Assembly: GCA_013388745.1 (NCBI GenBank) | Contig: JACAER010000019.1 | Location: 1-64,000, forward strand | DNA from: Chloroflexota bacterium | Lineage (GTDB): Bacteria; Chloroflexota; Anaerolineae; Aggregatilineales; Phototrophicaceae | Direction of reading: 5' to 3' | Length of the DNA stretch: 64,000 nt | Shown here: positions 9,139-17,731 of the stretch, in pieces | Layout of the letters: every line of letters starts with the position of its first letter | How positions within the stretch are numbered: position 1 is the stretch's first letter | Notes under the pieces: generated by a model | Told to the model about the DNA's origin: nothing | Databases searched by the model: none | The model's input: the letters and a program-made list of their open reading frames with translations, nothing else | Program-made: the position numbers and the translations under genes

Positions 9139-9167
9139 TTGAATCCACACCGATCATCCCCTACAAT
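9139..9167 (+). promoter_or_regulatory. Sigma70-type promoter for the dehydrogenase gene
   Basis: TTGAAT at 9139-9144, a 17-base spacer and TACAAT at 9162-9167. The expected start site near 9175 rules out the upstream ATG at 9173-type starts and supports the GTG at 9209. Confidence 0.55.
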
Positions 9168-9208
9168 TGGCATATGCATTTGCTATAGCTTGCTTAAAGG
9201 TAGCCACT

Positions 9209-10294
9209 GTGGATAAACGCACCATCGTCGTCATGAAAGGCGACCAGACCGGGCAGGAGCTGTTGGAAGAAGCGCTGCGCGTCATCCAGCCAGAAATCAT
9301 TCGCGTCCCCAACATCGAATTCGAATACTTTGATCTCTCGCTGGAAAACCGTCGCAAGACCAAGAACGAGATCGTGCGCGAAGCCGCCGAACATGCCAAA
9401 AGCAGCGGGCTGGGACTCAAAGCCGCCACCATCACCCCGCCGGAAAAAGGCGATGTCGGCAGCCCCAACGCTTTGCTGCGCGAATGGATCGACGGGCAGG
9501 TGATTCTGCGCACCGGGCGGCGCATCCCTTCGGTGCGTCCGCTGGCCGGCGTCTATGCGCCTATCGCCGTCGTGCGCATGGCCGTCGACGGCGTTTACAG
9601 CGCGACCGAATGGCGCGAAGGCGAAGGTCTGGACGAAATCGCCTACAGCACGCGCCATCTTTCGCGCCGCACCTGCCGCAAGGTCGCCGAATTCGCCTTC
9701 AGCTATGCGCGCCGCACCGCTTCCACCGTCTTCGGCGGCCCCAAGTTCACCGTCAGCCCCACGTATGAAGGCATGTTCAAGGAAGAACTCGATCTCGCCG
9801 CCAAGCGCTATCCCGACGTGCGCTACAACCCGCAGTTGATCGACGCCACCTACGCGCTGCTGATGAAAACTACCGGTGATACGCCGCTGGTCATCCCCGC
9901 GCTCAACCGCGACGGCGACAACCTCAGCGATCTCGTGCTGGAACTGTTCGGCAGTATCGCCGGCTCAGAATCGGTCATTTTCAGCCTGGACGAAAACAAC
10001 CAGATCAAAGTCGCGGTGGCCGAAGCGCCGCACGGCACGGCGCCCAGCCTGCAAGGCAAAAATCTCGCCAACCCGATGGCGATGATTCTGGCCGGCGCGG
10101 CGCTGCTGCGTTATGTCGGCACAGACGCCGCCAACCGTGCCAGCCGCGCCATTTACGAATCGGTCATGGAAGCCGTGAACGACGGCGAACGCACCACCGA
10201 TCTCGGCGGTCACGCCACCACCACCGAATTTACCGACGAAGTCATCCGCCGTGTCAAAAGCAAATTGGAGGTCTGGGACGCGCTCGGCCAGTGA
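9209..10294 (+). CDS. Isocitrate/isopropylmalate dehydrogenase family enzyme, divergent
   Basis: A 361-residue member of the beta-decarboxylating dehydrogenase family. The C-terminal signature EAPHGTAPSLQGKNLANPMA is the NAD(P)-binding region (E-x2-HG-x-AP). KAATITPPE and SPN near residues 73-90 resemble eukaryotic-type (type II) NADP-isocitrate dehydrogenases (KCATITPDE, SPNGTIRN). However, the GTIRN that contacts isocitrate is replaced by ALLRE, and the protein is about 50 residues shorter than type II enzymes. Metal-ligand aspartates in NRDGDNLSD fit the family. The substrate may therefore be isocitrate or a relative such as homoisocitrate or a malate analogue. The GTG at 9209 has an AAAGG box and fits the promoter; a longer in-frame start is unlikely. 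A methyltransferase follows after 44 bases. Confidence 0.85.
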   Translation: MDKRTIVVMKGDQTGQELLEEALRVIQPEIIRVPNIEFEYFDLSLENRRKTKNEIVREAAEHAKSSGLGLKAATITPPEKGDVGSPNALLREWIDGQVILRTGRRIPSVRPLAGVYAPIAVVRMAVDGVYSATEWREGEGLDEIAYSTRHLSRRTCRKVAEFAFSYARRTASTVFGGPKFTVSPTYEGMFKEELDLAAKRYPDVRYNPQLIDATYALLMKTTGDTPLVIPALNRDGDNLSDLVLELFGSIAGSESVIFSLDENNQIKVAVAEAPHGTAPSLQGKNLANPMAMILAGAALLRYVGTDAANRASRAIYESVMEAVNDGERTTDLGGHATTTEFTDEVIRRVKSKLEVWDALGQ

Positions 10295-10338
10295 GTAATC
10301 GGCACGGCGTTCGTCATCTTAATGAAGCGAAGTGACAC

Positions 10339-11118
10339 ATGAGCGGGTTTTACAGCACCATCGCGCGTTACTATGACGCCGAAAACAGCGATAAAAGCGA
10401 TGATCTGGCCTTTTACAGCGCGTTGGCCGCTGAACATGGCGGCCCCCTGTTAGAAATCGGCTGCGGCACCGGGCGCGTGCTGCTGCATCTGGCGCAGGAA
10501 GGCCACAACGCGCATGGCATCGACAAAGACGGCGCCATGCTCGAACGCGCGCAGCACAAACGCGCCGCCCTGCCGCCCGATCTGCGCGAAAATATCGTGC
10601 TGTACCAAGGCGATGTCCTGCGCACCGACGAAATCCATGAGCGCTACAAGCTGATTCTGCTCTCCTACAACATGCTCACGCACTTCCAGCAGCAGGAACA
10701 GCAGAGCGCGCTGCTCAAACGCCTGCGTGCCTGGCTGCGCGACGACGGCCTGCTGGTCATCGACCTGCCCAATCCGGCGCCGGTCTTCGCCAGCGCCGAC
10801 AGCGACGCTTTAACGCTGGAACGCACCTTTATCGAGCCAGAAAGCGGCCATCTGGTGATGCAGCAGTCGGTCAGCACGCTCGATCGCGCGCGCCAGCTTT
10901 TGCATGTCACCTGGGTGTACGACGAAATCAGTGCCGATGGCACCCTCAAACGCACCTTCGCGCCGGTCGTCTTCCGCTATTATTTTCTGGCGGAACTGCG
11001 GCTGCTGCTGCAAGCGGCGGGCTTCGCCGTGGACACGGTGTACGGCGACTGCGACGGCGGCGACTATGACGAAACCAGTGAACGCCTGATCGTGCTGGCC
11101 GCGCCTGTCCAGGGCTAA
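10339..11118 (+). CDS. Class I SAM-dependent methyltransferase
   Basis: A 259-residue protein with the Rossmann methyltransferase fold. Motif I is PLLEIGCGTGRVLLHLAQEG (residues about 36-55), motif II HGIDKDGAML, and motif IV-V KLILLSYNMLTHF. The second half carries a beta-rich insertion (LHVTWVYDEISADGTLKR) common in small-molecule methyltransferases of the Methyltransf_25 type. The substrate is unknown. It probably shares the promoter of the dehydrogenase upstream. Confidence 0.88.
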   Translation: MSGFYSTIARYYDAENSDKSDDLAFYSALAAEHGGPLLEIGCGTGRVLLHLAQEGHNAHGIDKDGAMLERAQHKRAALPPDLRENIVLYQGDVLRTDEIHERYKLILLSYNMLTHFQQQEQQSALLKRLRAWLRDDGLLVIDLPNPAPVFASADSDALTLERTFIEPESGHLVMQQSVSTLDRARQLLHVTWVYDEISADGTLKRTFAPVVFRYYFLAELRLLLQAAGFAVDTVYGDCDGGDYDETSERLIVLAAPVQG

Positions 11119-11167
11119 GCCGGCGGCACGCGGAGGATGGTATGCCCATTGGCCGTCACGCATACAC

Positions 11168-11245
11168 AGACTCCCCCTCTCCATGTGCGGGATTTGGGCG
11201 AAAAGGAGAACGCGCCACATGCAGAGGGGGTCGGGGGGTGGGGTA
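11168..11245. repeat. GC-rich palindromic element at lipoprotein gene start
   Basis: CCCCCTCTCCATGTG (11173-11187) and CACATGCAGAGGGGG (11216-11230) form a 14-of-15 base inverted repeat around a 28-base loop, followed by GGGGTGGGG. It overlaps the presumed start and ribosome-binding region of the gene at 11238. Confidence 0.6.
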
Positions 11246-12077
11246 TACGCTCACGCTGCTCTGCCTGCTGCTCGCCGCCTGCGCCGTGCCGCCCGCGCCT
11301 ACCGTTACGCCGACACACGCCCTCAGCGGCCCCACACTGCAAGCCAGCCCCACCATTAATCCTGCCCCTTTCCCCACGCAGGTGCCCGGCGAAGACTATT
11401 TTTCCAGCTATCTCGACCCCACCGCCGCCGGCCTGCCGCCGGGCGCACAGCTTCCGCCTGCCGCGCTGGAAACGCCACTGCCAGGCCAGAATTTCACCGA
11501 AATTGTACTCGACGCACAGGACGGTACGCTGCTGTTTGGCGATCTCTACCAGCAGCCGGAGCGTGTGCCCGGCGTGCTGCTGCTGGCGCGCAACCGCTTT
11601 GACTGGGGCGATCTGGCCGAGCAGTTGTTTCTGGCCGGATTCACGGTATTGACGATGGACATACGCGCAGCCGCTGGCTTAGGCGACTTTCGTGTCATGC
11701 TGGAGGCGCTCAGTTCCGGCGTGGCCGATCCCGGACGGCTGGCCGTGATCGGCGGTGGCGAAGGCGCCGATCTGGCGCTGATCGGCTGCGCGGCGGAACG
11801 GCTGTGCGATGCGGCGGCGCTGCTCAGCCCGCGCGGGCGCGACACCCTGCTCAATCTGATGCCCGATTACAACCCGCGTCCGCTGCTGCTGGCGGCCAGC
11901 GAAGAAGACGCCGAAGCCTTCGCCACCATCGAGGCGCTGCAAGCCGCGGCGGCGGGCGAAGTGCAGTACCAGCCGTTCGCCAACGCCGGCAGCGGCGCGC
12001 TCATTGTGCAGAACCGCCCAGACATGCTGGGGCTGCTGCTGGGCTGGGTGCAGCGCGTCATGCTCACGGCGGCCTGA
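11238..12077 (+). CDS. Lipoprotein with degenerate alpha/beta-hydrolase (dienelactone hydrolase-like) fold
   Basis: A 279-residue lipoprotein: signal TLLCLLLAAC with a lipobox cysteine, then a Pro/Thr-rich linker, then a dienelactone-hydrolase-like domain (GVLLLARNRFDWGDLAEQL, FTVLTMDIRAAAGL). The nucleophile elbow expected as G-x-S/C-x-G reads GGGEG, so the nucleophile is Gly. The usual catalytic histidine region reads NAGSGALIV, with Ser in place of His. It is therefore probably a non-catalytic, membrane-anchored binding protein. The GTG at 11238 sits directly after a G-rich run and gives a compact signal peptide; the frame is open to 11142, but the extra residues come from a palindromic repeat. 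Confidence 0.75.
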   Translation: MGYTLTLLCLLLAACAVPPAPTVTPTHALSGPTLQASPTINPAPFPTQVPGEDYFSSYLDPTAAGLPPGAQLPPAALETPLPGQNFTEIVLDAQDGTLLFGDLYQQPERVPGVLLLARNRFDWGDLAEQLFLAGFTVLTMDIRAAAGLGDFRVMLEALSSGVADPGRLAVIGGGEGADLALIGCAAERLCDAAALLSPRGRDTLLNLMPDYNPRPLLLAASEEDAEAFATIEALQAAAAGEVQYQPFANAGSGALIVQNRPDMLGLLLGWVQRVMLTAA

Positions 12078-12257
12078 AGTCAGTTGGCAGCAGACAGCCC
12101 ACGCTCATTGGCAGAGTCTCCCGCTCCCTACAAGCCGCAGCCCATCGCTGCCGCGCGCTGGGCCGCTACGAAATGGGCAGGCGCTGTCAGGTTGTGGCTG
12201 CACTAGGCAAAGCGCGGCGCCTGCGTTATATTGGGAAACATAACAAAGGGGCAGGTT

Positions 12258-13034
12258 GTGAATATCACACGACGGAAGTTTCTGCTGGGGGCAGCCAGCG
12301 GACTGTTTTTGCACACTCTGGGAGCAGCGCGCGCGCAGGCACAAATCGACAATCTGCTGTGCCCGATTTTGATGTATCACTATGTCAGCACGCCGCCGGC
12401 AGACGCCGACGCGACGCTTCGCGATCTGGCGGTGACGCTGGAAAACTTCGCGGCGCATCTGGACACGCTGCTGAACGCCGGCTTCAGCACGATCACGATG
12501 GATGAACTGTGGCGCGGGCTGCGTGGGGAATTCGGGCTGCCGGCGCGTCCGCTGGTCATCACCTTCGACGACGGCTATTGGGATGCTTATGCCCACGCCG
12601 GGCCGCTGCTGGCGGCGCGCGGGATGCGCGGCACGTTTTATATCGTCGGCAGCTATATGGAGCAGCCGGGCTATCTGACGTGGGGACAGGCGGCGGAACT
12701 GCGCGCAAGCGGTATGGAGATCGGCAACCACAGCCACACCCACCGCGACCTGAGCCGGCTGACGGCGGACGAGCAGCGCGCCGACATCGAGCAGTCTACA
12801 GCGGCCATCGAAGCGGCGCTCGGTTTTCGCCCGAACACGTTCTGTTATCCTTTCGGGCGGCAGAACCGGCTGACGCGCTTGATCCTGCAAGATAACGGCT
12901 ATCACACGGCGGTGACAACGCGCGACGCCACCATCGTCTACCGCAGCAACCCGCGCCGCATCGGGCGCGTGCGCGTGCGCGGCACCACAACGCCCGCCGA
13001 TCTGGAATGGCTGGTCAGCCGGCGCGTCGAGTGA
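12258..13034 (+). CDS. Tat-exported polysaccharide deacetylase
   Basis: A 258-residue NodB-domain protein. The N-terminus NITRRKFLLGAASGLFL is a twin-arginine signal, so it is exported folded. The catalytic motifs are LVITFDDGYWD (general base and metal Asp, near residue 100), EIGNHSHTHRDL (metal-binding H-x3-H) and NTFCYPFG. Such enzymes remove N- or O-acetyl groups from cell-wall or extracellular glycans with a divalent metal. The GTG at 12258 with an AAAGGGG box starts the Tat signal directly and is preferred over an upstream start at 12231. It follows the lipoprotein gene by 180 bases. Confidence 0.9.
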   Translation: MNITRRKFLLGAASGLFLHTLGAARAQAQIDNLLCPILMYHYVSTPPADADATLRDLAVTLENFAAHLDTLLNAGFSTITMDELWRGLRGEFGLPARPLVITFDDGYWDAYAHAGPLLAARGMRGTFYIVGSYMEQPGYLTWGQAAELRASGMEIGNHSHTHRDLSRLTADEQRADIEQSTAAIEAALGFRPNTFCYPFGRQNRLTRLILQDNGYHTAVTTRDATIVYRSNPRRIGRVRVRGTTTPADLEWLVSRRVE

Positions 13035-13088
13035 ATTCAAACCGATTTTGAACGCAGAAAACACAGCCATCTTTTTGAGACTCGATTA

Positions 13089-13097
13089 TGCTATGAT
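13089..13097 (+). promoter_or_regulatory. Extended -10 promoter (TGC-TATGAT)
   Basis: TGC followed by TATGAT at 13092-13097, in an AT-rich gap upstream of the gene at 13134. No good -35 box is seen, as expected for an extended -10 promoter. Confidence 0.4.
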
Positions 13098-13133
13098 AAT
13101 GACGGAAGTGTTGGCGTTCTGGGGTAGGCCATT

Positions 13134-14018
13134 TTGGAAGAATCAGCACAGCGGGAAACCCGCCGCGCCCTGCGGCAAGTTCAGGAGCATCTGTATCAGG
13201 CGCATCTGCTATTGGGCGCACAGACCGAAGATCTCGGTCTGGTAGAGGTGGTATATCACCCGACCAACACCCTGCCCGACCTGAATTATGTCACGCCGCG
13301 CCGCAAAACCGCGTGGGTCTCCGGCCATGATGTCGAGCAGGGCATCGACTACCTGCGCAAAATGCAGCGCCGCCCGCGCGTGCAGTATATCGAAGGACTG
13401 TTCCCGCCCTTGTTCGCCAAAACGCTGACCGGGCTGGGTCTGGAAGCAGAAAAAGAGACGCCGCTGATGATCTACCGCGCGGCGGGCTTCAATGGCGTGC
13501 TGCCGCCGCCGTTGGAAGCGCCGTCCAAACCCGACGGCGTGACGCTGGAGCGCGTCCACGATCAGCGCGGCGTGGAGATGTGGTGGTACGTGTGGCGCAA
13601 CGCGCATTATGACGTGCTGACGCTGGGCGTCGAGCCGCTGGTGGTGGGGCGCGAAATGGCGGTGCTCAAGTTGGGACAGCAGATCGACATTCTGATGCAC
13701 CGCTATACTTTTCCTATCGGCGTGGCGCGCGTCAGCATTCAGCAGGAAACGGCGCATCTGTTAGGCGTAGCGCTGATGCGCGAACACCGCACGCCGGAAA
13801 TGCTCAAGCTGCTGCAACTGGCGGCGATGCAGGCGGCCTTCGAGGCCAACTGCGAGCTGATTTTTGCGCCGGGCGAAAGCGAAGAAGACCGCCGCCACTG
13901 CCGCGCGCTGGGCTTCGCCGATCTGGGCAGCATGATCTGCTATTCGGCCAAAGCCGAAGGCGGCATCGAGGACACGCATGGCGTCGTCTTTTCACAGCCT
14001 GTACTTACCCTGCGCTGA
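13134..14018 (+). CDS. GNAT-like acetyltransferase protein
   Basis: A 294-residue soluble protein. The second half has the layout of a GNAT fold: RVSIQQETAHLLGVALMREHRTPEMLKLLQLAAMQAAFEANCELIFA resembles the beta4-alpha3-beta5 acetyl-CoA region, and CRALGFADLGSMICYSA the GFxxxxxxxxY ending. The first half, with WVSGHDVEQGIDYLRKMQRRPRVQYIEGLFP, looks like a preceding degenerate GNAT half. No canonical Q/RxxGxG/A pyrophosphate loop is visible, so catalytic activity is unproven. The start is TTG at 13134, and the 3' end overlaps the next gene by 41 bases, so the two are translationally linked. Confidence 0.68.
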   Translation: MEESAQRETRRALRQVQEHLYQAHLLLGAQTEDLGLVEVVYHPTNTLPDLNYVTPRRKTAWVSGHDVEQGIDYLRKMQRRPRVQYIEGLFPPLFAKTLTGLGLEAEKETPLMIYRAAGFNGVLPPPLEAPSKPDGVTLERVHDQRGVEMWWYVWRNAHYDVLTLGVEPLVVGREMAVLKLGQQIDILMHRYTFPIGVARVSIQQETAHLLGVALMREHRTPEMLKLLQLAAMQAAFEANCELIFAPGESEEDRRHCRALGFADLGSMICYSAKAEGGIEDTHGVVFSQPVLTLR

Positions 14019-14781
14019 GCGCGAGCCGCTGCTGCGCCATGTGCAGCAGACCCTTGTCCAGCACGGTTACACCCTGTTTGACCCTTTCAGTATCATGCCC
14101 GGCAAAGCGTATGCCCAGAGCGTGCGCCTGTTCGCCGCGCCGCTGCGCGCGGGCTGGCTGCGGTTGTTGGGCGAAAATGTCGATGCGGCGCTGCTGGCGG
14201 ATTTCGCGGCGGACGGGCTGTGCCTGTCGCTGGCGCTGGCGGGCGACGTGGCCGAAATTGTCGTGTATCACAACGGCGCGGCGCGGCATACGCCGGAAGC
14301 GCTGGCCGATGCCTTGAGTCCACACACGCGCGCGCCCTATACACGCACCGATGTGCTGGCGGCGCTGACCGGCAACGCGGCGGAAAAAACGACGGCGGGC
14401 GCGCTGCCGCTGGACGCGCTGCCCGATGATCTGCAAAGGCTGGCCGGCAGTGTCGATCCCAAAGCGGCCAACAACCTGTTCGGGCGGCTGAGCAAGCAGC
14501 TTATGCAAAAGGCGGGCGGCGACAAAGACGCGGCGGCGGCGCTGCTGGCGCGCGGGGCGGATTGGCAAAGCGCGGGCGGGGCGCGCATTCGCCGGCTGAT
14601 GCGCTGCCTGGACGTGCCGGAAGACTGGCAGACGCCGGATTTTGTGACGCTGCGCGATGCCTATCAACTGCACCTGCGGCGGCAGCGGCTGCCCGGCGCA
14701 CGCCTGTACCCCGGCGACGCCGAGACGCTGGCGCGGGTGGCCGACGCGCTGGCCTATACGCCGCTGTATGGCGGGCGCTGA
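13978..14781 (+). CDS. Unknown protein overlapping GNAT-like gene
   Basis: A 267-residue soluble protein that I do not recognise. It is alpha/beta at the N-terminus (SLYLPCAEREPLLRHVQQTLVQHGYTLFDPF, WLRLLGENVDAALLADFAADGLCLSLALAGDVAEIVVYHNG) and helical at the C-terminus (LFGRLSKQLMQKAGGDKDAAAALLARGADW). Its start overlaps the GNAT-like gene by 41 bases, with a GAGG box six bases upstream of the ATG at 13978. Base composition and codon choice match the neighbours, so it is a real gene. No catalytic motif is visible. Confidence 0.7.
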   Translation: MASSFHSLYLPCAEREPLLRHVQQTLVQHGYTLFDPFSIMPGKAYAQSVRLFAAPLRAGWLRLLGENVDAALLADFAADGLCLSLALAGDVAEIVVYHNGAARHTPEALADALSPHTRAPYTRTDVLAALTGNAAEKTTAGALPLDALPDDLQRLAGSVDPKAANNLFGRLSKQLMQKAGGDKDAAAALLARGADWQSAGGARIRRLMRCLDVPEDWQTPDFVTLRDAYQLHLRRQRLPGARLYPGDAETLARVADALAYTPLYGGR

Positions 14782-14843
14782 GCGCTCTGCGCGTGAAAAT
14801 CAACCAACCACGCGGCGTTTTGCCCGCCGCCGCGTTTCCTTTT

Positions 14844-16256
14844 TTACGCGAGCATGACCATCTCGCGCACTGTGCCCTGCACGGCGACTTTTTCGACGCG
14901 CGTGCCGTGCGGCTGTACCAGCATCGGCAGGCCTTTTTTGACCGTCAGTGTGGGCAGCACCTGATAGTCGATATGCGCATCCGGCAGCAGCGACAGGCTG
15001 AAACGCTGCAAAATCATCGGCAGCACAATCTTCATTTCCATCATGGCAAAGGTAGCGCCGATGCACAGGCGCGGCCCGCCGCTGAAGGGAATGTATTCGT
15101 AGGGCGAGGGGTTGATCGTCTGCCAGCGTTCCGGCATAAAGCGCTCCGGCTGCTCATAAAGTTCCGGCAGGCGGTGGGTCATGAAATGGCTGTAGAACAC
15201 GGTGGTCTGCGCCGGCATCGAGTACGGGCCGATCTCGAAGGGCTGCTGTGCTGTGCGCAGTGTCCAGGTCAGCGGCGGCATCAGGCGCAGCGTTTCTTTG
15301 ATGACGCGCTCCAAAAGCTGCAACTGTCCTAACTGCTCCACCGTCGGCGCTTGCCCGCCGAGCACGCCGTCGATCTCTTCCCGCACGGCGGCCAGCACGC
15401 GCGGATGCTGCGCCAGCATGAACAGCGCCCAGGTGAGCGTATTGGCGCTGGTTTCGTGCCCGGCGATGAACAGGATATTGGTCTGGCCTAGCACTTCGTC
15501 ATCGGTGAGCGCCGCGCCGTTTTCGTCGTGCGTTTGCAGCAGTGTCGAAAGCACATCGTTCCCCAACTGCTGGCGTTTGCGCGCGATCACCGCGCTGATC
15601 TGCTTTTCCAGTTCTTGGGAAAGCCGCTTCAGTTTGCGCTGCGGCGAGCCGGGCAGATCGTAGGGCAGCAGCCGCCCCAGCGGGTTCACGATTTGCGCTA
15701 GCCAGCGCGCGATCAGCTCGCCGAGATTGCCTTCCACCGTATCCAGGCCGAAAAGCGTTTTGTTGGCGACATGCATCGTCAGTTCGTGCATGTCATGTTT
15801 CATATCACGCACACTCCCGACCTGCCAGCCGGCCAACATGCGTTCGGTCAGCGCGACCATATCATCGCGGTAGCCTTCGATATGCTTTTTGTGGAAGGCG
15901 GGCATCACGAGCCGCCGGTGCTGGCGGTGACGATCGCCGTTTTCGAAGACCAGCCCCGTGCTCAGGCGTTCCATGACGCCGCCCTTGCGTTCGGCTAAGT
16001 CCGGGCTGTAAAAGGTCTGTGGATCGGAAAGCAAAAGCTGGTTATATTGCGGGCCGATCGCCAGCAGCGTGCCCGGCTGGCCGGCTTCGAAGCTGTTGAA
16101 AATGCCGCTGAGCGCGCCGTAATGCGCGTAGTGCTGGCGGATCATGCGCAGCGGGTCGCGGAAGAATTGGAAGTAGCGCCAATAGGCGGCGGCGCCGGGC
16201 AGCCGGCGCGGGCCGGGGATCAATTTCTGATCGGTTGTGGGGCTGGCAATGGCCAT
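14844..16256 (-). CDS. Cytochrome P450
   Basis: A 470-residue P450 monooxygenase. The I-helix oxygen-binding motif is AGHETSANT, the K-helix is KETLRL (E-x2-R), and the haem-thiolate loop FSGGPRLCIGATFA carries the axial cysteine at about residue 398. There is no membrane anchor, so it is soluble, and neither a ferredoxin nor a reductase domain is fused or adjacent. The layout resembles the CYP102/CYP4-like fatty-acid or terpenoid hydroxylases common in Chloroflexota and Cyanobacteria; substrate unknown. The ATG at 16256 follows an AGGA box and yields the standard proline-rich start region (PGPRRLPGA); the frame extends 14 codons further without support. Confidence 0.95.
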   Translation of the reverse strand: MAIASPTTDQKLIPGPRRLPGAAAYWRYFQFFRDPLRMIRQHYAHYGALSGIFNSFEAGQPGTLLAIGPQYNQLLLSDPQTFYSPDLAERKGGVMERLSTGLVFENGDRHRQHRRLVMPAFHKKHIEGYRDDMVALTERMLAGWQVGSVRDMKHDMHELTMHVANKTLFGLDTVEGNLGELIARWLAQIVNPLGRLLPYDLPGSPQRKLKRLSQELEKQISAVIARKRQQLGNDVLSTLLQTHDENGAALTDDEVLGQTNILFIAGHETSANTLTWALFMLAQHPRVLAAVREEIDGVLGGQAPTVEQLGQLQLLERVIKETLRLMPPLTWTLRTAQQPFEIGPYSMPAQTTVFYSHFMTHRLPELYEQPERFMPERWQTINPSPYEYIPFSGGPRLCIGATFAMMEMKIVLPMILQRFSLSLLPDAHIDYQVLPTLTVKKGLPMLVQPHGTRVEKVAVQGTVREMVMLA

Positions 16257-16315
16257 AAATTTATCCTGAATCAGAAACAGTGCATTGGGCGAGTGCAATA
16301 TAAACGACTGTTGCT

Positions 16316-16346
16316 ATTATAGCGCTGTTTTTGTGCTTTCTGTCAC
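16316..16346 (-). promoter_or_regulatory. Probable promoter of the P450 gene
   Basis: On the minus strand, GTGACA (16346-16341) and a consensus TATAAT (16321-16316) are spaced by 19 bases, longer than ideal. The P450 start at 16256 leaves a leader of roughly 50 bases. Confidence 0.4.
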
Positions 16347-16379
16347 GAATGTTCAGGACATCTTCATCTGCGCGCCAAC

Positions 16380-17594
16380 TTAGCGCCCCTGCACATTGAC
16401 GATATAGTTGGCGGGGACGCCGCCCATCTCGCTGATGACGATCTGATAGGGCGCGCTTTCGCCTGGCAGCAGCGTTTCGACCGCCAGATCGCTGAAGGCC
16501 GCCGCGATCACCTGTCCGGCGCTGTCGAACACCGTCACCGTGACGCGCGGCTGGCGCACGGGCGTGCTGCCGCAGTCGGCGGGCTGTAAGGCAGATGCAT
16601 CCACGCCCGTGGGACTCAGGGACACGCGGCAGTTGCGCACCGTGCCGGCGATAATCAACTGGCCGTTGGCCGCCACCGACGACGAATCGGTCCATGTCAG
16701 CACTTCCGCGCCGTACAGCGCAGCAGCGCTTTCCGGCGTGCCCACTTCCAGGCGATAGCGATTGCTGCGCGCGGGCTGCCCCTGCCCGAAACGCAGACTG
16801 AAGGGCGCGAACCCGCCCGGCGACTGCCCGTGTCCCATCACGACATCGCGCGCTTCGGCCACCTCCAGTCCATCTTCGCTGATCAGCACCACACGCACAG
16901 GGAGGTTAGTCACAAGCTGGTCGGTGTTGTTCTGCACTTCGCCCGTTACAAAAAACACGCCCTGCGCCGTCGTCCACGTGGCGACGTTCAAAATGCTGAA
17001 GCTGCTGACCGCCACGCCGGCCAGCGCGCTCAGATCGCTGGCAGCCAGCGGCGCAGCGCTGTTGACCGTCACGGTATTCACCGCCGCTTGCAGCGCATTC
17101 AACCACGCGCCGCTGTCGGGAATCACGCTTTCGGTGATGACCAGCCACGAACCCTCGCGGTCTATGAAGGTGTTGACCTGCTGTGTCACGCCGCCGGCCA
17201 TCTGCCGCAGCCCGCTGATGCGCCAGCTTCCGTCGCCCATCGCCTGCCGGTTTTGTTCGCTGTAACGCGCCACATCCGGGCGCACCTGTGCCTGATACTG
17301 GTCGATAAGCGTGCCGAAAGCCGCGGCGTCGATCTCGGCGCCCAGATTGACCGCCGCGACCGTCAGCAGTGGTTGGCCGCTGTCCGGCGGGGCAAAACTG
17401 GCCGAAACCAGCGCCGCCGTGTTTTGTGTATACACTGTCCAATTGCGCGGCAGCGTGAGCGCAAACGCCCCGCTGGGATGTTCGTAACGCAAAGGCGAAG
17501 CGTCGGGCGGCGCCGCCGTCGGCGCGAAAACCACCGCGCCCGTGCCGCAGCCCGCGCACAACACCAGCACCAGCAGACTCAATAGAGAGCGCAT
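16380..17594 (-). CDS. FxLYD-like lipoprotein
   Basis: A 404-residue exported lipoprotein: SLLVLVLCAGC is a lipobox ending at Cys16. Residues 30-160 resemble a PsbP/DcrB-like domain (YEHPSGAFALTLPRNWTVY, then SFAPPDSGQPLLTV). The middle and C-terminal parts contain two FxLYD-type Ig-like domains (VFFVTGEVQNNTDQLVTNLPVRVVL and LIIAGTVRNC). Such proteins sit on the outer face of the membrane with an unknown structural or binding role. The related FxLYD-like half of the LysM lipoprotein at 49052-50065 shares the LLPGE motif (LLPGESAPYQI / LLPGEETPLRI). It lies downstream of, and opposite in direction to, no partner genes. Confidence 0.75.
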   Translation of the reverse strand: MRSLLSLLVLVLCAGCGTGAVVFAPTAAPPDASPLRYEHPSGAFALTLPRNWTVYTQNTAALVSASFAPPDSGQPLLTVAAVNLGAEIDAAAFGTLIDQYQAQVRPDVARYSEQNRQAMGDGSWRISGLRQMAGGVTQQVNTFIDREGSWLVITESVIPDSGAWLNALQAAVNTVTVNSAAPLAASDLSALAGVAVSSFSILNVATWTTAQGVFFVTGEVQNNTDQLVTNLPVRVVLISEDGLEVAEARDVVMGHGQSPGGFAPFSLRFGQGQPARSNRYRLEVGTPESAAALYGAEVLTWTDSSSVAANGQLIIAGTVRNCRVSLSPTGVDASALQPADCGSTPVRQPRVTVTVFDSAGQVIAAAFSDLAVETLLPGESAPYQIVISEMGGVPANYIVNVQGR

Positions 17595-17731
17595 GATTTG
17601 CCGCCTATCCCACTCAACCTCGCGCCATTTTGCTTGCGCCTGTGCGCTCAGGCCGCCACAGGCGCGGCCTGAATGCTAACAGAAGCGCAGGCACTTTCAA
17701 AGCGCAGAGTTGGGACTGCCGCAAGCGAGGT

